From positions 1 to 16,883 of the forward strand of contig CAZMXI010000110.1 of NCBI GenBank assembly GCA_964570205.1: a DNA stretch of 16,883 nt. Reading direction: 5' to 3'. Made by a program: the position numbers and the translations under genes. Shown in pieces: positions 8,225-15,142 of the stretch (position 1 is its first letter; the number at the start of each line of letters is the position of its first letter). The notes under the pieces were generated by a model. The model had not been told where the DNA came from. It saw nothing but the letters and a program-made list of their open reading frames with translations, and did no database searches. This stretch comes from CAZMXI01 sp964570205 (GTDB lineage: Bacteria > Planctomycetota > Phycisphaerae > Tepidisphaerales > Tepidisphaeraceae).

Positions 8225-9820
8225 TCACTCCTCGCGGATTTCTTCAGCAGCCTCGGGCTCGACTCTGGAGCGCACGGTGCGGCGGTCCAGGCCCAGTCTT
8301 CGGGCGGTTTCCTGGTAACTGCCGGTCTGGGCGTAGACGAGGGTGCAGTATCGCTTGAGCAGTTCGTCGGCGGTGAGACTGGCGGTGGCGATGGCTTCGG
8401 CGAAATCCTTGGCTTCCCCTCTGTGGGCGAGCAAGGCGGGGCGGTACTCGCCGCGGATCAACACGTTTCGGAGGCACTGTTCCAGCTCGCGGAAGTTGCC
8501 GGGCCAGGCGTAGTCGCGGCCAAGGTTCTTAGCGATCCACTGGATGACTTCTTCGACCACCGCCTCGGCCTCTTGGACGGCCGGGTGCTGAGCGGGATGG
8601 GAGCAGGTCTTGCCATCATCGTCAGGGTGATAGGCCGCGGTGATGCGCTGGGCAATGAACATGGCCATGTTGCGCAGTTCCTGCTCCCAGTCGCCACCCT
8701 GGAGTATTTCGCATAGAGAAGGCGTGACGATGACATCGCTGCACAGGCGGTAGTAGAAATCCTGGCGGAACGAGCCGGCATGCATCTCGCGGGCCAGGTC
8801 GCGGTTGGTGGCGGCGATGATCTTGCCCTGGAAATGCCGGGCCGAGGTGTCGCCCAGGCGCTGGAACATGCGCGTCTGGAGCACGCGGAGTAGCTTGACC
8901 TGGATGGCCGCATCGATCTCGCCGACTTCATCCAGAAAGACCGAGCCGAGAGGCGAGCAGATCTCTAGCCAGCCGACCCGGTCTTCGAGGGCGCCGGTGA
9001 AGGCGCCGCGGCGGTGGCCGAAGAGTTCCGATTCGATGAGCGTCGGCGAGAGGGCGGAGATGTTCAGGGGGTGGAAAAGGGTACGGAAATCTTCAGTGAA
9101 GGTGCAGGATTTCTCATCAAACGGAATATAGCGCGACATGGCGACAGCGCGGGCGACGAGCTCCTTGCCGGTGCCGCTGGGGCCGATGATGAGGGTGGTG
9201 AAGTCGGCCATGCGGTCGTAGAGCACGCGCTGGTAGCGTTGGCGGTCGTTGGTTGAAATGGACTGCCATACCGCCGAGCGCAGGCGGGCGGCGGGCATGG
9301 AGGCGCCGACGATGTTGCGGAAGATATGATGGAAGGCGCGGCGGATCTGATAGAAGCTGGCGAAGAGATGGTGCGCCTCGTAGCGCGGCGTCAGGTCGAT
9401 GCCGGGGATGCGCAAAAACTGCTCGAAGTCGTTTCGGAATTCCCTATAGAACTCAACGCGGCGGGTCGTCGACCGGTCGCCGCGGATCATCTCGTTGAAT
9501 CGCTCGTTGGAGCGGTGGTACAGCAGATAGATGATCAAATCCTGATAGAGCTGAAGTTCTTCCTGGGTGACGCGGTGGCCCGCGACCAATTTCGACCAGG
9601 CTATTGGGGCGGCGGCTTCGCAGCGTTCCTTGAGCTTCAGGACGTTGGGCCTTTCGCCGCCGGTGCCGGGGCGGACGTTCCATACGGGCTCGGACGGGAT
9701 GAACGCATCGCCGAGGGCTTCTCGCTCGTGTTGAATCCTCTCGGGCCCAAAGGGGTTGCCGTATGACAGCTTGGCGATGGCGCGTGCGAAAGCTCGATCG
9801 GCGTCAGAAAAAAGCCCCAT
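8225..9820 (-). CDS. Sigma-54-dependent transcriptional activator
   Basis: This 531-residue protein has the AAA+ core of enhancer-binding proteins. Walker A is GPSGTGKE (Lys219), the sigma-54 contact loop GAFTGA is intact at 272-277, Walker B ends in LDE (Asp297, Glu298), and arginine-finger candidates lie in RQDFYYRL (Arg352, Arg358). A Fis-type helix-turn-helix lies at about 489-520. The roughly 200 N-terminal residues are not a recognisable receiver, PAS or GAF domain; they are helical and rich in basic and aromatic residues, so the signal sensed is unknown. The ATG at 9820 is chosen over an upstream GTG because GGAG lies five bases before it. A near-consensus sigma-54 promoter on the opposite strand starts 132 bases upstream of its start codon, pointing to a divergent target. 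Confidence 0.93.
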   Translation of the reverse strand: MGLFSDADRAFARAIAKLSYGNPFGPERIQHEREALGDAFIPSEPVWNVRPGTGGERPNVLKLKERCEAAAPIAWSKLVAGHRVTQEELQLYQDLIIYLLYHRSNERFNEMIRGDRSTTRRVEFYREFRNDFEQFLRIPGIDLTPRYEAHHLFASFYQIRRAFHHIFRNIVGASMPAARLRSAVWQSISTNDRQRYQRVLYDRMADFTTLIIGPSGTGKELVARAVAMSRYIPFDEKSCTFTEDFRTLFHPLNISALSPTLIESELFGHRRGAFTGALEDRVGWLEICSPLGSVFLDEVGEIDAAIQVKLLRVLQTRMFQRLGDTSARHFQGKIIAATNRDLAREMHAGSFRQDFYYRLCSDVIVTPSLCEILQGGDWEQELRNMAMFIAQRITAAYHPDDDGKTCSHPAQHPAVQEAEAVVEEVIQWIAKNLGRDYAWPGNFRELEQCLRNVLIRGEYRPALLAHRGEAKDFAEAIATASLTADELLKRYCTLVYAQTGSYQETARRLGLDRRTVRSRVEPEAAEEIREE

Positions 9821-9836
9821 GGCAACTCCGGTTTGA

Positions 9837-9857
9837 GGTGTGCGTTGAATGTACACC
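9837..9857. promoter_or_regulatory. Possible activator half-site pair GGTGT-N11-ACACC
   Basis: GGTGT (9837-9841) and ACACC (9853-9857) form an interrupted inverted repeat in the gap beside the activator gene, about 95 bases upstream of the sigma-54 promoter. That is a typical distance for an upstream activator site. The arms are only five bases long, so chance is a real alternative. Confidence 0.25.
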
Positions 9858-9919
9858 GGCCAGCATCAGGCGTACAGAGAGCTGGCGGATATCGGGTAGC
9901 CGTTCCTATCTAAACCTAT

Positions 9920-9931
9920 GTGTTTGAACAC
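9920..9931. promoter_or_regulatory. Palindrome GTGTT-TG-AACAC in the divergent gap
   Basis: This five-base inverted repeat with a two-base centre ends 20 bases before the sigma-54 promoter at 9952. It shares the GTGT/ACAC half-site with the repeat at 9837-9857. It could bind the divergent activator or mediate its autoregulation. The role is inferred from symmetry and position. Confidence 0.35.
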
Positions 9932-9951
9932 GTTGCCAAAGCCGTGGTGTC

Positions 9952-9967
9952 TGGCACGACAGTCGCA
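9952..9967 (+). promoter_or_regulatory. Sigma-54 (-24/-12) promoter
   Basis: TGGCACG-ACAG-TCGCA matches the sigma-54 consensus TGGCACG-N4-TTGCA at 11 of 12 specified positions; only the second T of TTGC differs. The essential GG (9953-9954) and GC (9965-9966) have the correct ten-base separation. Transcription should start near 9978, on the plus strand, away from the activator gene. It would serve the small ORFs at 10017 and 10162, and the hairpin at 10319-10356 could end the transcript. Confidence 0.65.
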
Positions 9968-10016
9968 CTACGCCCATCCGTCTGTTCTATGAGACGTTTG
10001 ACAGGAGCAACCGAAG

Positions 10017-10286
10017 ATGAACCTCCCGGCAGATCGGACCAACCTGTCCCAGTGGCTGTGCCGCGGCTGGTGCATGGTAGGCATGATGAGTTTCCTGTCG
10101 GCCCCAGCGAGGTCGGACGGCGACTGGCTGGTTCGATTCCGCAAAAACGAGGAGGCACGTGATGTTCCCGGCCGAAATGCGCATTCAACTGTGCGCGGCA
10201 TTCATGACCGCGATGAAGGTGATGTTGAGCATTGGGCTGGGTTTCGGCGTGCTGGCGATGGTCATCGGACTGATCGAGGCGCGTAG
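10017..10286 (+). CDS. Possible small protein, first ORF after the sigma-54 promoter
   Basis: This is a tentative 89-residue ORF whose ATG has AGGAG at 10003-10007, nine bases upstream, and follows the predicted sigma-54 start by about 40 bases. Residues 1-48 use G/C-rich third positions like real genes nearby and include a short hydrophobic stretch (GWCMVGMMSFLSA). After about 10155 that codon bias moves to the frame of the 43-residue ORF starting at 10162. So the tail of this ORF may be readthrough, the two may be separate overlapping genes, or they may be halves of one frameshifted gene. I do not recognise the product. Confidence 0.35.
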   Translation: MNLPADRTNLSQWLCRGWCMVGMMSFLSAPARSDGDWLVRFRKNEEARDVPGRNAHSTVRGIHDRDEGDVEHWAGFRRAGDGHRTDRGA

Positions 10287-10293
10287 GGGCTGA
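10162..10293 (+). CDS. 43-residue small membrane protein
   Basis: A 43-residue ORF begins at ATG 10162 with a strong ribosome site, GAGGAGG at 10149-10155, six bases upstream. Its third codon positions are strongly G/C, as in confident genes of the window. The product has a short amphipathic N-terminus with Arg7, a hydrophobic helix from about residue 19 to 38, and a basic end (EARRG), so it should be a single-pass inner-membrane peptide. It lies downstream of a sigma-54 promoter and is followed by a strong hairpin, which suggests a short induced transcript. No family is recognised. Small membrane peptides of this kind act as regulators, stress proteins or toxins, and the sequence does not choose between these. 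Confidence 0.6.
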   Translation: MFPAEMRIQLCAAFMTAMKVMLSIGLGFGVLAMVIGLIEARRG

Positions 10294-10318
10294 AGCGGAT
10301 TAACAGGCCACCCCATTG

Positions 10319-10356
10319 GAAGGCGTGCGACCGCTCGCGTGAGTGGGCACGCCTTC
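10319..10356 (+). terminator. Strong hairpin ending the small-ORF unit
   Basis: GAAGGCGTGC (10319-10328) pairs perfectly with GCACGCCTTC (10347-10356). After a two-base bulge, CCGCTC pairs with GAGTGG (one G-T) around a GCGT loop, giving 16 base pairs in all. It lies 25 bases after the stop of the 43-residue ORF. The following bases, TGAATTATC, are A/T-rich but lack a true T run, so this may be a terminator, a 3'-end stabiliser or part of a small RNA. Confidence 0.55.
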
Positions 10357-10432
10357 TGAATTATCGGCCGGAGTCGGGGGGTGTTGGGGCATAGCCTGTT
10401 CGGGCGCAAACCGTTAGGATGCCTGCACGACT

Positions 10433-12127
10433 ATGAGCACTCTCGGCACCCTATGCATCGTATTGCACGGTCACCTTCCTTATGTGCTGCACCATGGCGA
10501 GTATCCGCACGGCGAGGCATGGCTGTATGAGGCCGCGGCGGAGACCTACCTGCCGCTGCTGGATATGGTGGGTGAAGTGGCTTTGCACAAGGGACGGCCC
10601 GCGTTGACGATCGGATTGACGCCGGTGCTGCTGGAGCAACTTGCGCATGAACGGTTCAAGACGGGATTCATCGCGTACCTGAACGAGCGCAGGGAGCGTG
10701 CGGCGTCGGACCGCAAGGAATTCGAGCGGCAGAACAACCTGCATTCGGCGTACCTGGCGCAACGGTGGGAGCAATGGTACGAGAAGTGGCTGGACCGATT
10801 CGAGGCGATCGGGCGCGACATTCCCGGCGAATACGGCAAGCGGTTCAGGGAAGGGCACATCCAGATTCTCACGAGCAACGCGACGCATTACTACATGCCG
10901 CTGGCGCTGAACGATGAGATGCTCGCCGCGCAGATGGCCGCGGGCACGACGACGAGCGAGAAGCGGCTGGGGTTCAAGCCCCGGGGGATGTGGCTGCCGG
11001 AATGCGCGTATCGGCCGACGTGGGACCACTGGATGCCGAGCGTGTTGTACGACAACCCGCGCCATCGGGTGGGGCTGGAGCACTTCATGGCGAAGTTCGG
11101 GGTGACGCATTTCTTCGTTGACACCCATCTGATCACCGGCGCGCAGCCGCTGGGAATCGTGGAGAACAGCGAGTTCAAGGGCGTATCGGAGGCGCAGTTG
11201 CACTGGGACCAGCGGCGTGCCTGGCGGCATCCGCTGCAGGGAGTCGGCGTGATCAGCCGGCCGGAGATGCCCACAGTATCTGCATTCTGCCGGCACCCGC
11301 GTGTGAGCGAGCAGGTTTGGTCCGGATCGATCGGTTATCCGGGCAACGGGATGTACCTGGAGTTCCACAAAAAGCATAACGAGCGGGGGCTGCGGTACTG
11401 GAAGATCACGAGCAACAAGACGGGGTTGGGCGACAAGGACCCGTATTATCCCGATGACGTGCCGGGCAAGGTTTTTGAGCACGCACAGCACTTCTGCAAC
11501 GTGGTGAAGCACGTGCTGGGCGAGTTCCAGTTCGCGTTCGGGCGGCAGGGGGTGTGCGTGGCGGCGTTCGACGCCGAGTTGTTCGGGCACTGGTGGTTCG
11601 AGGGGATTCAGTTCCTGCGGGACGTGATCCTCTCGCTGAACTCGAGCGATGAGGTGCGACTGATGACGGCCGAGCAGGCGATGTATCATCATCCTCCGGA
11701 CAAGGCGATGCGGCTGCCGGAGGGAAGCTGGGGACGCGGCGGTGACCATCGGGTGTGGATGAACGACCGGGTGCGGTGGATGTGGGAGATCGAGTATCGC
11801 GCTGAGGGGCGTTTCTTGAAGCTGCTTCACGAACTGCCCTGGCGGACGAACGGGCAGGTGAAGGAGATGATGATTCGTGCGGGGCGGGAACTGCTGCTGC
11901 TGCAGGCGAGCGACTGGCCGTTCGTGATCGACTCGCAGGGCGCGGTGGATTATGGCGTGCAGCGATTCTCCGGGCATGCGACGAATTTTGATCGGGCAAC
12001 GCTGATGGCCGAGGAAGTGGCGGCCGGCAAGCCGTTGTCGGAACTGAGAAGGATCGAGCTGGCGGAGATGGACATGCACGACAGCATCTTCATGGACATT
12101 GACTTGGACTGGTGGATGCAGCGGTAG
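10433..12127 (+). CDS. GH57 1,4-alpha-glucan branching enzyme
   Basis: This 564-residue enzyme of glycoside hydrolase family 57 should make alpha-1,6 branches in glycogen in the cytoplasm. The family motifs appear in order. HGHLPYV is at 12-18, and WLPECAY at 187-193 carries the nucleophile Glu190. FDAELFGHWWFEG begins at 379 with the acid/base Asp380. GSWGRGGDH lies at 431-439, and WEIE is near 451. The C-terminal third is the helical DUF1957-type region. The length fits the branching-enzyme subgroup (AmyC-like) rather than GH57 amylases. The ATG at 10433 has only a weak ribosome site, but the HGHLP motif lies at the usual distance from it. The gene is unrelated in sequence to GH13 glgB. It is followed closely by purL. 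Confidence 0.88.
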   Translation: MSTLGTLCIVLHGHLPYVLHHGEYPHGEAWLYEAAAETYLPLLDMVGEVALHKGRPALTIGLTPVLLEQLAHERFKTGFIAYLNERRERAASDRKEFERQNNLHSAYLAQRWEQWYEKWLDRFEAIGRDIPGEYGKRFREGHIQILTSNATHYYMPLALNDEMLAAQMAAGTTTSEKRLGFKPRGMWLPECAYRPTWDHWMPSVLYDNPRHRVGLEHFMAKFGVTHFFVDTHLITGAQPLGIVENSEFKGVSEAQLHWDQRRAWRHPLQGVGVISRPEMPTVSAFCRHPRVSEQVWSGSIGYPGNGMYLEFHKKHNERGLRYWKITSNKTGLGDKDPYYPDDVPGKVFEHAQHFCNVVKHVLGEFQFAFGRQGVCVAAFDAELFGHWWFEGIQFLRDVILSLNSSDEVRLMTAEQAMYHHPPDKAMRLPEGSWGRGGDHRVWMNDRVRWMWEIEYRAEGRFLKLLHELPWRTNGQVKEMMIRAGRELLLLQASDWPFVIDSQGAVDYGVQRFSGHATNFDRATLMAEEVAAGKPLSELRRIELAEMDMHDSIFMDIDLDWWMQR

Positions 12128-12171
12128 CGGGGCTGTCGCATCCGGTGGTCAGTGTCGTTAGAATCCCGCGG

Positions 12172-15021
12172 ATGATTTACCGGATCGATGTGACGACCAG
12201 AGGCCCATCCCGCGGCGGGCAGGCGCCCGTGGATACTCTTGGCGAAGCGATTCGCCGCCAGATAGCGGAATTCGGAACCCACGTCGGGCCGATTCAGACG
12301 GCCCGTATCTTCCTGATCGAAGCCGATGCGAAGCGCGACCGTATCGAGCAGGTGGCGCGCGAACTGCTGGCCGATCCGGTGGTGGAAAACGCCGAGATCC
12401 TGCAGGCGAAGCCCGCCGATGAGGGGGTCAGCCGCATCGAGATTCATCTTAAACCTGGCGTGATGGACCCTGTGGCTGCGTCAACTGAGTCGGCCATCCG
12501 CGATATGGGGATTCACGTGTGGGAAGTGCGGACAGGGCGGGCGTATCTGATTCATAGCCAGATGCCGCGGGAGGAATTGCAGCGCATCGCCTCGCGCGTT
12601 CTGGCCAACGGTGTGATCGAATCGGTGCATTTCGAGGCGTTTCTCCCGACGCAGTTCCCGGCGGGGCGGGAGTATCAGCTCAAGGTCAATCGGGTGGGCA
12701 TCCGCGACCTGAGCGACGAGCAGTTGACGAAGCTGAGCCGCGAGGCGCATCTGTTCCTGTCGCTGGCGGAGATGAAGGCAATCCAGGACTATTACCACAA
12801 GCAGAATCGCGAGCCGACGGACGTGGAGCTGGAGACGCTGGCGCAGACTTGGAGCGAGCACTGCGTCCACAAGACGCTGAAGAGCGCGGTCGAAATGGAA
12901 ATCAGGGATGAGCACGGCAAGGTGCTGGAGAAGCGGTCATATGACAACCTGATCAAGGACACCATCTTCAAGAGCACTGTGGAGCTGATGCGGGAGAGTT
13001 CTGGGAAAGGCGAGTTCTGCCTGTCGGTCTTCGCCGACAACGCGGGCGTAGTCGCCTTCGATGACGCGGACGCCATTTGCTTCAAGGTCGAGACGCACAA
13101 CCACCCCAGCGCGATCGAGCCCTACGGCGGAAGCGCGACGGGCGTTGGCGGGGTGATCCGGGACATCCTGGGAACGGGCATGGCCGCCAAGCCGGTGGCC
13201 AACACGGACGTCTTCTGCGTGGCGTATCCCGACTATGACCGGGAAGCGCTGCCCAAGGGCATCATTCACCCCAAGCGCATTCTGCAACAGATCGTGGCCG
13301 GGGTGCGGGACTATGGGAATCGGATGGGGATTCCGACGGTCAATGGCGCGGTGTATTTCGACAATCGATATCTGGGCAATCCGCTTGTGTTCTGCGGGTG
13401 CGTGGGGCTGATCCCGAGGTCGCTGGTGCGGAAGGAGACCAAGCCGGGTGACGCCATCGTGGTGATGGGCGGGCGGACGGGCCGGGACGGCATTCATGGC
13501 GCCACGTTCTCATCGGCCGAATTGACCGATACGCACGCGGATGAATTCTCGCACGCGGTGCAGATCGGCAACGCGATCACCGAGAAGAAGGTGACGGATG
13601 TGGTGATCCAGGCGCGGGATCTCGGGCTGTTCAACGCGATCACCGACTGCGGCGCGGGTGGATTGTCGAGCGCCGTGGGCGAGATGGGCGAGAAGCTGGG
13701 GGCAGAGGTTGAGTTGTCGAAAGTCCCATTGAAATACGCCGGACTGCGGCATGATGAGATCTGGATATCCGAGGCGCAGGAGCGCATGGTGCTGGCCGTG
13801 CCGCCGGACAAGGTGGACGAGTTGCTGAAGCTGGCGGCCGGCGAGGATGTGGAGGCGACGGTCATCGGACACTTCGGGACAAAGGGCGCGGAGCTGATTC
13901 TGAAGTATCAATCGCAGGAGGTGGGGCGGCTGTCGATGGACTTCCTGCATAACGGTCTACCGAAGAGAAAGACGAAGGCGGTCGCGACGAAACGCAGCAC
14001 GGGCGGCTCGCCCGTGTCTGCTGTTCAGAATCATGGGCGGGGCGCGCATGCCACTGCGACATTGAAAGATCGCCTGCTGGCGGCCCTCGGGCATCCGAAC
14101 ATCGCCAGCAAGCACTGGGTCATCCGGCAGTACGACCACGAGGTGCAGGGCGGGTCGGTGGTCAAGCCGCTGATCGGGCCTCTCCAGGTTGGGCCATCCA
14201 ACGCCGCGGTGCTCCGGCCGAAGCTGGGCAGCCACCGAGGCGTCGCGATCGGGTGCGGGCTGGCGCCGCACATCGAAGACCCGTACGACATGGCCATCGC
14301 CGCGATTGACGAGGCGGTGCGGAACGTGGTGGCGGTCGGCGCAGACCCCGCCAGGACCGCGATCCTCGATAACTTCTGCTGGCCGAGCGTGGACGATGAG
14401 CGGACAATGGGCGCCCTGGCGCGGACCTGCGAGGCGTGCTATGACGCGGCGAAGGCGTATCGCATTCCATTCATCTCGGGGAAGGACTCGCTGCACAACC
14501 AGTTTACGAACCAGGAGACAGGCGAGGTCATCCGGATACCGAACACGCTGCTGATCAGCGCGATCGGCGTCGTTGACGATGTTCGCAAGTGCGTCACGAT
14601 GGACCTGAAGCGGGTTGGCGGCCTGGCGGCGATAGTCCGCCCGGTGGCACAGGCTTCACTGAAGGAGCTGGCGGAGCAGCACCGCGCGGTGGCGGCGGCG
14701 ATCCAGGAGGGTTTGCTGCTGAGCTGCCACGACATCAGTGATGGCGGACCGCTGGTGGCGGCGGCCGAGATGTGCATCGCCTCGGGTCTCGGGCTGAAGA
14801 TCTCATTGGCCGGCCATGACCCGTTTGCGGAAGAGAATGGCCGATACCTGGTGGAAGTGGCCGGCGAAGCCGAGTTGGATCGTCTCAGGAAGGTCGTCGG
14901 TGCGGACCGCGTGATCAAGCTTGGCCTCGTGACCGATGGCCGGGAACTGGTGATCGATGGCAACGCGGGGATCGCCATTGACCAGATGACCAGCGCATGG
15001 CGAGGGACACTGGACTGGTAG
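12172..15021 (+). CDS. purL: Phosphoribosylformylglycinamidine synthase, PurS-PurS-PurL fusion
   Basis: The enzyme makes formylglycinamidine ribotide from FGAR using ATP and glutamine-derived ammonia, the fourth step of purine synthesis. The 949-residue protein starts with two PurS-like domains, at about residues 2-77 and 87-156; the second has the LKPGVMDP signature. The synthetase follows, with TWSEHC (active His230), ETHNHPSAIEPYGG, DCGAGGLSSAVGE, SGKDSLHNQ and CHDISDGG. No glutaminase domain is present, so a separate PurQ is expected elsewhere. A palindromic in-frame insertion lies at about residues 609-628, between the two synthetase halves. The ATG at 12172 is chosen because it starts exactly at the first PurS-like strand; an ATG at 12112 would overlap the branching-enzyme gene. 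Confidence 0.93.
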   Translation: MIYRIDVTTRGPSRGGQAPVDTLGEAIRRQIAEFGTHVGPIQTARIFLIEADAKRDRIEQVARELLADPVVENAEILQAKPADEGVSRIEIHLKPGVMDPVAASTESAIRDMGIHVWEVRTGRAYLIHSQMPREELQRIASRVLANGVIESVHFEAFLPTQFPAGREYQLKVNRVGIRDLSDEQLTKLSREAHLFLSLAEMKAIQDYYHKQNREPTDVELETLAQTWSEHCVHKTLKSAVEMEIRDEHGKVLEKRSYDNLIKDTIFKSTVELMRESSGKGEFCLSVFADNAGVVAFDDADAICFKVETHNHPSAIEPYGGSATGVGGVIRDILGTGMAAKPVANTDVFCVAYPDYDREALPKGIIHPKRILQQIVAGVRDYGNRMGIPTVNGAVYFDNRYLGNPLVFCGCVGLIPRSLVRKETKPGDAIVVMGGRTGRDGIHGATFSSAELTDTHADEFSHAVQIGNAITEKKVTDVVIQARDLGLFNAITDCGAGGLSSAVGEMGEKLGAEVELSKVPLKYAGLRHDEIWISEAQERMVLAVPPDKVDELLKLAAGEDVEATVIGHFGTKGAELILKYQSQEVGRLSMDFLHNGLPKRKTKAVATKRSTGGSPVSAVQNHGRGAHATATLKDRLLAALGHPNIASKHWVIRQYDHEVQGGSVVKPLIGPLQVGPSNAAVLRPKLGSHRGVAIGCGLAPHIEDPYDMAIAAIDEAVRNVVAVGADPARTAILDNFCWPSVDDERTMGALARTCEACYDAAKAYRIPFISGKDSLHNQFTNQETGEVIRIPNTLLISAIGVVDDVRKCVTMDLKRVGGLAAIVRPVAQASLKELAEQHRAVAAAIQEGLLLSCHDISDGGPLVAAAEMCIASGLGLKISLAGHDPFAEENGRYLVEVAGEAELDRLRKVVGADRVIKLGLVTDGRELVIDGNAGIAIDQMTSAWRGTLDW
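13993..14060 (+). repeat. Palindromic element inserted in frame in purL
   Basis: CACGGGCG (13998-14005) and CGCCCGTG (14009-14016) form a perfect eight-base stem with a three-base loop. A second, imperfect hairpin follows (ATGGGCG with CGCGCAT, about 14033-14051). The segment is translated as TGGSPV...NHGRGAHAT, in the linker between the two synthetase halves, where PurL proteins have no conserved sequence. From memory, peptides of this form recur in unrelated planctomycete proteins, which points to a small interspersed repeat. That recollection was not checked here. Confidence 0.6.
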
Positions 15022-15049
15022 GAACAGTGACTGGTGGGCGGTGCGATGG

Positions 15050-15093
15050 GGAACACTGTGGGATGTTGCATGCGGCATCGCAAATTGTGTTCC
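15050..15093. terminator. Possible two-way terminator between purL and uvrC
   Basis: GGAACAC (15050-15056) pairs with GTGTTCC (15087-15093), with an inner GATG/CATC pairing. It lies in the 121-bp gap between convergent purL and uvrC, where a shared terminator would be expected. There is no T run on either side and the loop is long, so this is weak. Confidence 0.25.
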
Positions 15094-15142
15094 TCGATCA
15101 GAGTGGCAGAAATGCGGCTTACTCATCTGCAAAGGCCTTGAG

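Noticed and set aside
10126..10148. T-loop-like string GGTTCGATTCC suggesting a tRNA
   Set aside because: The flanking bases do not form a T stem, and no anticodon or acceptor stem is found on either side.
9920..10162. 80-residue frame whose TGA overlaps the ATG of the 43-residue ORF
   Set aside because: It would begin upstream of the sigma-54 promoter, has no ribosome site and no protein-like composition; another frame has better coding signal.
10451..12079. Long open frame opposite the branching-enzyme gene
   Set aside because: It is a high-GC shadow: the plus-strand product carries all GH57 motifs, and the antisense product has no recognisable domain.
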